Assembly (NCBI RefSeq): GCF_040529045.1
Contig: NZ_CP131914.1
Span: 3,642,501 to 3,706,500 of the forward strand
Length of the DNA: 64,000 nucleotides
From: Xanthomonas indica
GTDB taxonomy: Bacteria; Pseudomonadota; Gammaproteobacteria; Xanthomonadales; Xanthomonadaceae
Reading direction: 5' to 3'
Shown here piece after piece: positions 57,410 through 64,000 of the stretch. Numbering within the stretch: the stretch's first letter is position 1; each line of letters begins with the position of its first letter. The notes beneath the pieces were generated by a model. The model worked only from the letters and a program-made list of their open reading frames with translations. It was not told the origin of the DNA and ran no database searches. Made by a program: the position numbers and the translations under genes.

Positions 57410-58136
57410 CGCGCCCCCCCTCCCCCTGGCAACGTTCACTGTCCCGACCCGATCCGACGCAGGCGGGGCGCGACAGGACCCTGGCGTGGGGGGCCAGAGT
57501 CGAAGGGACGGGGGCGACGCAGACTCATTACCGGAGCGGAACACGGGACGAGCGCCCATGGTAGGGCAAAAAAGCGCCGCAGCGGGCGCAGGCCCTAGCA
57601 GGTCACCGGAAAAAGACGTGTGAAGATTGCGAGGCGGTTAAGCCGGTAAGGGACTTGCGCGGGGATAGCGCCGACAAGGCTCGATCGCGCGCCCCCTTCT
57701 CCCACCGGGAGAAGGTGCCCCGAGGGGCGGATGAGGGTCCGGGCGAAGCCTGGTGGGGAAAAGTCGATTGCAGGAGCTGGGATGGTACCGGCCAGGCCTG
57801 GTGTTGCCGTCCATCACGCGAGGGGCTTCGCCCCCCGTACCCTCACCCCAACCCCTCTCCCGGGGGGAGAGGGGCTTTCCAGGCGCCACTCGCTCCCCTT
57901 CTCCCACCGGGAGAAGGTGCCCCGAAGGGGCGGATGAGGGTACGGGCGAAGCCTGGGGAAAAGTCGATTGCAGGAGCTGGGAAGGTACCGGCCAGGCATG
58001 GTTGCCGTCGATGCTGCGAGGGCCTTCGCCCCCGTACCCTCACCCCAACCCCTCTCCGGGGGAGAGGGGCTTTGCTTGCTGCGGGCATGAGGAGGCGCTG
58101 CAGGCTTCGCAGGCCGGCAGCAATGCGCCGCCGTGC
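57410..58136. other. Intergenic repeats between the GGDEF gene and rlmB
   Basis: About 700 bp, no gene supported (the proximal part may lie in the GGDEF N terminus if an earlier start is used). It contains two long, nearly identical repeat blocks, listed separately, and the 'AGAAGGTGCCCCGAGGGGCGG' type hairpin in each. Many open frames cross it but all are made of repeat sequence. Confidence 0.75.
57693..58073. repeat. Tandem duplication of a 180-bp repeat block
   Basis: Copy 1: 57693-57878; copy 2: 57895-58073. Both run from CCCCTTCTCCCACCGGGAGA through AAAAGTCGATTGCAGGAGCT to a CCCCTCTCC...GAGAGGGGCTTT hairpin, with small indels. The same short motifs occur at about 24.71-24.83 kb. Confidence 0.88.
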
Positions 58137-58883
58137 TCAGCCCATGCGCTGCCGCACCGCCTCGAACAGGGTCACGCCGGCGGCGACCGAAACATTGAGG
58201 CTCTCGATCTCGCCCGGCATCGGGATGCGGACCAGGCCGTCGCAGTGTTCGCGGGTCAGCCGGCGCAGGCCGTCGGACTCGCCGCCCAGCACCAGCGCCA
58301 CGTTGCCGCGCAGGTCCTGCGCGTACAGCGAGGTCTCGGCCTCGCCGGCCAGGCCATAGATCCACACGCCCTGCTTCTGCAGGTCGCGCAGGCAGCGCGC
58401 CAGGTTGGTCACCGCCACGATCGGCAGGCGGTCGGCGGCGCCGGCCGAGGTCTTGCGTACGGTGGCGTTGACCGGCGCCGACTTGTCCTTGGGAATCACC
58501 ACCGCGGTTACCCCGGCCGCGGCGGCGCTGCGCAGGCAGGCGCCGAGGTTGTGCGGATCCTGCACGCCATCGAGCACCAGCAGCAGGGCGCGGCCCTCGG
58601 CGGCGCTGACCAGGCCTTCCAGTTCGCTCTCGGCCCAGGTCCGTGCCGCGGCGTAGCGCGCGGCCACGCCCTGGTGCCGGACCGAGCCGCCGACGCCGTC
58701 CAGCGCCTGGGTGTTCACCCGCCGCACCTCGATGCCCTTGCGCCGCGCGTTCTCCTCGATCTCCTGCAGGCGCGGATTCTTGCTGCCCGCCTCCACCAGC
58801 ACCTCGCGCACGTTGTCCGCGTCGTTCTCGATCGACGAGGCCACGGCGTTGACGCCGACGATCCACTGGTTCTGCTTGCTCAT
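58137..58883 (-). CDS. rlmB: 23S rRNA 2'-O-methyltransferase RlmB
   Basis: 248 residues. SPOUT enzyme methylating G2251. N-terminal substrate domain (QNQWIVGVNAVASSIENDAD) and knotted C-terminal domain with LVLDGVQDPHNLGACLRSAA, ALVLGGESDGLRRLTREHCD and IPMPGEIESLNVSVAAGVTL. Same strand as, and one gene after, rnr. Confidence 0.97.
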   Translation of the reverse strand: MSKQNQWIVGVNAVASSIENDADNVREVLVEAGSKNPRLQEIEENARRKGIEVRRVNTQALDGVGGSVRHQGVAARYAAARTWAESELEGLVSAAEGRALLLVLDGVQDPHNLGACLRSAAAAGVTAVVIPKDKSAPVNATVRKTSAGAADRLPIVAVTNLARCLRDLQKQGVWIYGLAGEAETSLYAQDLRGNVALVLGGESDGLRRLTREHCDGLVRIPMPGEIESLNVSVAAGVTLFEAVRQRMG

Positions 58884-59220
58884 GAGACGGGACTACGCGA
58901 AAGGAAAGCGGGCATGGTAGGGGTTGTGGCCGCTGGCGTCATGCCTGGGGGCCGGGATTGGGGATTGGGGATTCGGGATTGGCAAAAGCCGCTTGCCCGC
59001 GACATCGTGCTTCCCGCGATGTCGGAGGCATGCGTGCGGCGGCGGCAAGACCAGCGGCGCAGGGACGGCGGACAGATCGCAACGCGGTTTTGTGGGAGGG
59101 ACTTCAGTCCCGACTGCAGTGACCTGGAGAATCCCTGCCTCCTGCCTAGCGCGACCGATTGCCCCAGGTTGTCACTGGTCCCAACCACGCGCCGCGCGAG
59201 GTCGGCACTGCCGTAGCGGC
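58884..59220. other. 337-bp intergenic region with short repeats
   Basis: Contains the GGGATTGGGGATTGGGGATT repeat near 58955 and a diverged GTAGGAGC-family element at 59092-59114 (TGGGAGGGACTTCAGTCCCG). No gene seen. Confidence 0.7.
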
Positions 59221-59694
59221 TCAGGCCGGCCAGCGCGCGGTGTCGTGGTCCGGATGCTGGCGCGAGACGAGATCGGCTAGGAACGACGCGGCGGCCAGGT
59301 CGCCTTCGGTGCGGGTCGCCGGCAGGCGATGCAGCGCGTCCACGAACGGCAGCTTCGCTTCGATGCCGTACTGGATGGTCGGCGGCAAGGCCTCCGGATG
59401 ATCGAAGGCGCCGGCCGCGATGGCGATGCCGTCCGGCGCTTCGTAGGTCAGCGGCGTGCCGCAATCGGCGCAGAAACCGCGCTGCACCAGGTTGGACGAG
59501 GCGAAGCGCCTGGGCGTGCCGCGGGTCCAGGTCAGCTCTGCGCCGCGGGTGGAGACCAGTGGCGCGTAGTACGCGCCGAACGCCTTCTGGCACATCCGGC
59601 AATGGCAGATCGAGGCATCGTGCAGCCGCCCGCGCACCCGGAAGCGCACCGCGCCGCATTGGCAACCGCCGCTGTACTCCTGTTCCTGCTCCAT
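59221..59694 (-). CDS. GFA family zinc-binding protein
   Basis: 157 residues. Glutathione-dependent formaldehyde-activating/CENP-V fold: zinc motifs in YSGGCQCGAVRFRVRGR, ICHCRMCQKAFGAYYAPLVS and FCADCGTPLTYEAPDG. The family is mostly uncharacterised; formaldehyde activation applies only to a few members. Start ATG 59694 fits the conserved N terminus. It sits between rnr and rlmB on the same strand. Confidence 0.92.
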   Translation of the reverse strand: MEQEQEYSGGCQCGAVRFRVRGRLHDASICHCRMCQKAFGAYYAPLVSTRGAELTWTRGTPRRFASSNLVQRGFCADCGTPLTYEAPDGIAIAAGAFDHPEALPPTIQYGIEAKLPFVDALHRLPATRTEGDLAAASFLADLVSRQHPDHDTARWPA

Positions 59695-59797
59695 GTCTGC
59701 TCTCCGCTGCGAACCGCATCGCGCAGGTGACGCCTTCCGCACGATGCAAGGGAGACGCGATCGCGGCGGCCAGGCGGTCCGCCGCGACGCTGCGCCG

Positions 59798-62245
59798 TCA
59801 GTACTTCTTTTTCTTGCGCTTGGCCGGCTGCCCGCGCGGTGGCGGCGGCGGCAACTCGTCGTGCGCCGGTGCGCCTTCCTCGACCAGCCGGAAGTCGATC
59901 TTGCGCTCCTCCATGCTCGCCTTCAGCACCAGGATGCGCACACGGTCGCCCAGGCGGAACTCGCGCCCGCGGCGCTCGCCGGTCAGGGTCTTGCGGGTGG
60001 CGTCGAACTGGTAATAGTCCTGCGGCAACTGGGTCACGTGGATCAGGCCGTTGACCTTGGACTGGTCCAGCTCGACGAACAGGCCGAAGCTGGTCACGCC
60101 ACTGACCACGCCGTCGAACTGCCCGCCGACGTGCTTCTCCATCCACGCGGCGCGGTAGCGCTCGTCGACTTCGCGCTCGGCCTCGTCGGCGCGGCGCTCG
60201 CGCTCGGAGCACTGCAGCGCCAGCGCCGCCATCTCGCGCGGCGCATACAGGTACTTGTCGGGCGCGCCGCGGGTCAGGGCGTACTTGATCGCGCGGTGCA
60301 CCAGCAGATCCGGATAGCGGCGGATCGGCGAGGTGAAGTGCGCGTAGGCCTCCAGTGCCAGGCCGAAGTGGCCGGCGTTGTCGGGCGAGTACACCGCCAT
60401 GCTCTGGCTGCGCAGCAGCACCGATTCCAGCAACGCCGCATCGGGGCGCTCGCGCACCTTCTTCAGCAGCTTGGTGTAGTCGCCCGGCACCACCTTGCTC
60501 CACGCCGGCAGGCTCAGCTTGAACTCCTTGAGGAACTCCAGCAGGTCGGCGTACTTGGATTCCGGCGGCCGCTCGTGCACGCGGAACGGCGCCGGAATGT
60601 GCGTCTCCAGCAGGTAGCGCGCCGCGGCCACGTTGGCGGCGATCATGCACTCCTCGATCAGCTTGTGCGCGTCGTTGCGCACCAGCATGCCGGCCTGGGT
60701 CACCTCGCCGGTGTTGTCCAGCACGAAGCGCACTTCCGAGGACTCGAACTCGATCGCGCCGCGGCGCGCGCGCGCCTTGGCCAGCACGTGGTAGAGCTGG
60801 TGCAGGCGCTCCAACTGCGGCAGCACCGCGGCCACGTCCTTGCGCACCTGCTCGTCCTTCTCGCCCACCGCCTGCCACACCTGCTCATAGGTGAGCCGCG
60901 CATGCGAGTTCATCACCGCCTCGTAGAAGCGCGCGCCGGCCACCTCGCCCTGGCGGTCGATCTGCATGTCGCAGACGAAGCACATGCGGTCGACCTTGGG
61001 GTTGAGCGAGCAGATGCCGTTGGACAGCGTTTCCGGCAGCATCGGCACCACGAAACCGGGGAAGTACACCGAGGTCGCGCGCTTGACCGCCTCGGTATCC
61101 AGCGGCGTGCCCGGACGCACGTAGTGCGACACGTCGGCGATCGCCACCACCAGGCGGAACCCCTCGGCATTGGACTCGCAGAACACCGCGTCGTCGAAGT
61201 CCTTGGCGTCGGCGCCGTCGATGGTCACCAGCGGCGTCTGCCGCAGGTCCACGCGGCCCTTGATCGCCGCCGGCTCCACCGTCAGCGGCACCGCCGCGGC
61301 TTCGTCCAGCACCGCCTGCGGGAATTCGTAGGGCAGTTCGTGGCCGTGGATCGCCGCTTCCACCAGCAGCGACGGGGTCAGCTTGTCGCCGAGCACGGCG
61401 ATGATCTTGCCGATCGGCGGGCGCCGCGCGTCCGGCGCGGAGGTGAGCTCGCACACCACCAGTTGCCCGTCGCGGGCCTCGCCGACGGCGTCGGCGGGGA
61501 TCTGCACGTTGCGCTGGATGCGCTTGTCGTCGGGCACCACGAAGGCGATGCCGGCTTCCATGCTGAAGCGGCCGATCATCCGGGTCAGGCCGCGCTCGAG
61601 CACGCGCGCGATGCTGCCTTCGCGGCGGCCGCGGCGGTCGATGCCGGTGACGTTGGCCAGCGCGCGGTCGCCGTGCAGCACCTTGCGCATCTCGTACGGC
61701 GGCAGGAACAGGTCGTCGCCGCCCTCGTCCGGGCGCAGGAAGCCGAAGCCGTCCGGATTGGCGATCACCACGCCGGGGATCAGGTTGGTCTGCTGCAGCG
61801 GCGCGTAGCCGCCGCGGCGGTTCTGCACCAGTTGCGCCTCGCGCAGCATCGCACCCAGGCGCTTGCTCAACGCTTCCTTGCGGGTCGGCTCGGTCAGGCC
61901 GAGCTGTTCGGCCAGTTCGTCCAGGGTCTGCGGGCCATCGCAACGCTCGAGCAACTGCAGGATCGCCTCACGGCTGGCGATCGGCTGCGCATAGCGCTCG
62001 GCCTCGCGCGCGGCATACGGGTCTTGGATCGGCGCCGGCGCGTCGGCGGGCGCCGTGGAAGGAGGCGGCGACGGCGGGTGCAGGGGCTGCAGCGGCGGCT
62101 TGGGGCCGCGGCGCAGGAAACTGGGCATCCAGGCGGGCAGACGCGATTTCTTCGGCGTCTCGGCGGCGGGGGGGCGCTTGCTGGTGGGCGCGTCGCTGGA
62201 CGCGGACTTGCCGGGCTTGCCGGGCTTGCTTTTGCGAGTTGTCAT
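59798..62245 (-). CDS. rnr: Ribonuclease R
   Basis: 815 residues. 3'-5' exoribonuclease for structured RNA. Order: basic/Pro-rich N terminus (1-75); winged helix (QTLDELAEQLGLTEPTRKEA); cold-shock domains (GFGFLRPDEGGDDLFLPPYE); RNB catalytic domain with TIDGADAKDFDDAVFCE (four Asp metal site) and HYVRPGTPLDTEAVKRATSV; S1 domain (FDGVVSGVTSFGLFVELDQS); Lys-rich end. The tRNA-Leu gene lies immediately upstream on the same strand. Confidence 0.97.
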   Translation of the reverse strand: MTTRKSKPGKPGKSASSDAPTSKRPPAAETPKKSRLPAWMPSFLRRGPKPPLQPLHPPSPPPSTAPADAPAPIQDPYAAREAERYAQPIASREAILQLLERCDGPQTLDELAEQLGLTEPTRKEALSKRLGAMLREAQLVQNRRGGYAPLQQTNLIPGVVIANPDGFGFLRPDEGGDDLFLPPYEMRKVLHGDRALANVTGIDRRGRREGSIARVLERGLTRMIGRFSMEAGIAFVVPDDKRIQRNVQIPADAVGEARDGQLVVCELTSAPDARRPPIGKIIAVLGDKLTPSLLVEAAIHGHELPYEFPQAVLDEAAAVPLTVEPAAIKGRVDLRQTPLVTIDGADAKDFDDAVFCESNAEGFRLVVAIADVSHYVRPGTPLDTEAVKRATSVYFPGFVVPMLPETLSNGICSLNPKVDRMCFVCDMQIDRQGEVAGARFYEAVMNSHARLTYEQVWQAVGEKDEQVRKDVAAVLPQLERLHQLYHVLAKARARRGAIEFESSEVRFVLDNTGEVTQAGMLVRNDAHKLIEECMIAANVAAARYLLETHIPAPFRVHERPPESKYADLLEFLKEFKLSLPAWSKVVPGDYTKLLKKVRERPDAALLESVLLRSQSMAVYSPDNAGHFGLALEAYAHFTSPIRRYPDLLVHRAIKYALTRGAPDKYLYAPREMAALALQCSERERRADEAEREVDERYRAAWMEKHVGGQFDGVVSGVTSFGLFVELDQSKVNGLIHVTQLPQDYYQFDATRKTLTGERRGREFRLGDRVRILVLKASMEERKIDFRLVEEGAPAHDELPPPPPRGQPAKRKKKKY

Positions 62246-62329
62246 CCGGGCATGGTACTCCCATGCAGGTGGCCGCCACCGGAACCGGGCCGTGCCAGCG
62301 CTGCGAACGCGCGCCCCAGAAACGACGAA

Positions 62330-62345
62330 GCCCGCGTCAGCGGGC
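62330..62345 (-). terminator. Possible terminator after the minus-strand tRNA-Leu
   Basis: Minus strand: GCCCGC-TGAC-GCGGGC stem-loop followed by a broken T-rich run (CTTCGTCGTTTCT). Short and weak. Confidence 0.45.
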
Positions 62346-62385
62346 CGGTCGGTGCGAGAGTTCAGCGCTCTCGCGATGTTGCCTG

Positions 62386-62470
<85 letters not shown>

Positions 62471-62822
62471 GCTGAAGGCCGCGAATTCTGCGGTGCCCGC
62501 GCGACCTTGTCAACGCCTATTTTGCGTGCGGCCGCGATCGCCTGCGTCGATGACAGGTTGCGACCACGGCACCCAGCGGTGCCCCACGTGCACCGGCCGC
62601 CGCGCAGCTGCGCACGCGCGCACGCTTCGACGGCGCGCGGAGTCGTTGGAAAACCGCAGGCGCGATGCCGATTCCGACACCGCGCTGTCACAAGCGGACC
62701 TGCTTCGAAGATGCGCCGTGACGGCCGCGGAAGTTCGCGATTTTGTCGGTTGACCCAACTCGGCGCCCCGTTAGTTTGCATCCGGCAACCGTCGCCCTCC
62801 CCCACGCTCCGGAGCATCCACC
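62471..62822. other. Region between tRNA-Leu and the virK-like gene
   Basis: About 350 bp. It holds the tRNA promoter (62485-62513) and, at its right end, the leader of the next gene. Nothing else supported. Confidence 0.65.
62485..62513 (-). promoter_or_regulatory. Promoter of the minus-strand tRNA-Leu
   Basis: On the minus strand: TTGACA, 17-bp spacer, CAGAAT, ending 14 bp before the tRNA. The consensus -35 and -10 spacing match the other copy exactly. Confidence 0.8.
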
Positions 62823-63278
62823 ATGCACAGCCTGTCCGCTTCCCTGCTCGCCGCTGCCCTGTTCGCCAGCGCCACCAGCGCCTCCGCCGCCACGGCTGGC
62901 GCCGACGACGCCACCCTCGGCTCGCTCACCGAGATCCAACGCGCCCTGGACAGCGGCGCCTCGGTCGCCGTGGCGATCGACCTGAGCCAGTGCACGCCCA
63001 CCTCCGGCGGCGCCACGCCCAGCCAGACCCGCGGCGGCCTGCGCATCGGCGCCTACCGCGTCACCGCCGACGGCACCCTGTCCTTCGCCGACGAGCACGT
63101 GACCGTCGGCCGCGACGGCAAGCCGATCCAGCAGTTCCTGCGCTACCAGGTGCATCCGGACAACACGGTGGACTTCACCATGTTCGTGTTCGCCCTGCCC
63201 AGCTACCAGCAGACCGGCAGCACCCTCGGCTATCGCTGTGCGATCAACCAGGGTCTGCGCTTCAACGTCGGCTACTGA
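62823..63278 (+). CDS. virK: VirK-family secreted protein
   Basis: 151 residues. Signal peptide MHSLSASLLAAALFASATSA, cut after SAA. The mature part has the VirK form: LTEIQRALDSGASVAVAIDL followed by SQCTPT, GGLRIGAYRVTADGTLSFAD and the C-terminal GSTLGYRCAINQG, so one conserved Cys pair. In xanthomonads VirK proteins are linked to plant association, but their biochemical role is unknown. Found by pattern, so the family call is moderate. Confidence 0.72.
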   Translation: MHSLSASLLAAALFASATSASAATAGADDATLGSLTEIQRALDSGASVAVAIDLSQCTPTSGGATPSQTRGGLRIGAYRVTADGTLSFADEHVTVGRDGKPIQQFLRYQVHPDNTVDFTMFVFALPSYQQTGSTLGYRCAINQGLRFNVGY

Positions 63279-63331
63279 GGGCACGACCGATGCGCACGCG
63301 ACAGCGGTGCAACGCCGCTGTCGTAAAACGC

Positions 63332-63360
63332 TTGACAGCACACACCGCGGCGCGCAGAAT
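63332..63360 (+). promoter_or_regulatory. Promoter of the plus-strand tRNA-Leu
   Basis: TTGACA (63332-63337), 17-bp spacer, CAGAAT (63355-63360), then the tRNA at 63375. Confidence 0.85.
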
Positions 63361-63374
63361 TCTCGTTCTGAGTT

Positions 63375-63459
<85 letters not shown>

Positions 63460-63486
63460 CGACCGACAGGTCGAGAAAAATCTCAA

Positions 63487-63508
63487 AACCCGCTTCGGCG
63501 GGTTTTTT
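63487..63508 (+). terminator. Intrinsic terminator after tRNA-Leu
   Basis: AACCCGC-TTCG-GCGGGTT stem with a stable tetraloop, followed by a T-run. Confidence 0.92.
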
Positions 63509-63539
63509 GTTGGCTGCGTGCAGGCCGCGGCGCTCAGCG

Positions 63540-63731
63540 CTACGGCGGACGCAACGGACCGATGTCCACGCGCACGCCCTTCACCCACACCGCCACCTTG
63601 TAGGCACGGTAGCCTGGGTTGTGGCGCTCGGCCGCACGCGCGGCCAGGTAGGCATTGGCGGCATGCACCAGCACCTGCAAGGACGGCTCCAGTTGCGCGA
63701 CGCGCCGGAGTCTCACTTCGTAGGTGGCCAT
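63540..63731 (-). CDS. Small hypothetical protein, 63 aa
   Basis: Frame starting MATYEVRLRRVAQLEPSLQV, then LVHAANAYLAARAAERHNPG and YRAYKVAVWVKGVRVDIGPL. Compact alpha/beta with a GC-rich codon use like its neighbours. ATG 63731 has GAGGGCGCATGG-type upstream sequence on its strand; a 23-residue extension is possible. No family recognised. Confidence 0.6.
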   Translation of the reverse strand: MATYEVRLRRVAQLEPSLQVLVHAANAYLAARAAERHNPGYRAYKVAVWVKGVRVDIGPLRPP

Positions 63732-63982
63732 GCGCCCTCCCCCACGCACCGGCAGGCGCCGCGTCGTGCCGCTGTCGGCCAGCGCCTGGCGGCGGCGCAC
63801 CGCGGCGCCGACACCCTCGTGTCAACAACCTCCATGTCCTGCATGCGCACCCTCGCGCGTCCGTGCATTCCGCACCGCCCGAGTATTGAATTTCCGAACA
63901 ATTGGAGTCAAGCGTGGCTGTACGACAAGCCGGCGGATGCTCCATATCTTGGTAGGCCCGCCGTCCCCCAAGGCCCACCGCG

Positions 63983-64000
63983 ATGAATAGCTTCGGCGAC
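63983..64000 (+). CDS. Possible start of a CDS cut by the window edge
   Basis: ATG 63983 opens MNSFGD with no stop before the edge. Only six codons are visible, so this is a guess from its position after a 250-bp gap. Confidence 0.25.

Noticed and set aside
54599-57598. 999-codon plus-strand frame over the GGDEF gene
   Set aside because: Antisense shadow; no domain, while the minus frame has propeller and GGEEF.

Overview
This is a gene-dense, high-GC (roughly 70%) chromosomal window of a gammaproteobacterium of the family Xanthomonadaceae, most likely Xanthomonas. Reasons: an InaX-type ice nucleation gene, a VirK-family secreted protein, scattered 'GTAGGAGCGGCTTCAGCCGC' dyad repeats and 'GGGAATCGGGAAT' intergenic repeats, and two pstS genes beside pstCAB-phoU and an OprP/OprO-type porin. 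The genus is an inference. I see no rRNA, phage, insertion sequence or CRISPR array.

Layout. 1-3847 (minus) is the larger part of an ice nucleation gene with about 68 sixteen-residue coils, cut by the left edge. 4568-9688 (minus) is a molybdoenzyme group: OFA-type MFS transporter, fdhD, an FdhF/YdeP oxidoreductase and a small winged-helix-like protein. 11375-16255 is an amine/omega-amino-acid catabolic locus: puuC and puuR on minus, and an omega-aminotransferase and alanine dehydrogenase on plus, diverging from a control region with a palindrome. 17028-24704 holds a ParB-like protein, a DUF445 protein, and a large CHASE-PAS-PAS hybrid histidine kinase with an HD-GYP response regulator. 24933-42151 holds housekeeping and accessory genes: rlmKL, an AraC/SDR pair, an ABC-F protein, an overlapping MOSC-hydrolase-GNAT operon, a cell-wall amidase, a DUF1684 lipoprotein, sulfurtransferase, DUF1289-Nudix fusion, divergent FKBP, enoyl-CoA hydratase, nth, and a SulP transporter with carbonic anhydrase.

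42346-49988 is the phosphate regulon: a phosphate-selective porin diverging from pstS1, then pstS2-pstC-pstA-pstB-phoU. Candidate PhoB boxes precede both pstS genes, and intrinsic terminators lie after the porin, pstS1 and phoU.

50166-52142 is a compact three-gene RiPP operon of the HvfABC/bufferin type: a Cys-rich precursor with EGKCG motifs, a DUF692 (MNIO) maturase and a DUF2063 partner. It is the most interesting biosynthetic system here. After it come rnt, an LMW-phosphatase-like protein, two uncharacterised genes, a propeller-type GGDEF diguanylate cyclase, rlmB, a GFA-family protein and rnr. The right end has two identical tRNA-Leu(CAG) genes in opposite orientation, each with its own matching promoter, on either side of the virK-like gene.

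Regulatory theme: the hybrid kinase/HD-GYP pair (c-di-GMP degradation) and the GGDEF protein (c-di-GMP synthesis) suggest that much of the window serves environmental sensing on plants. The ice protein, phosphate scavenging and a probable copper-binding peptide fit that lifestyle.
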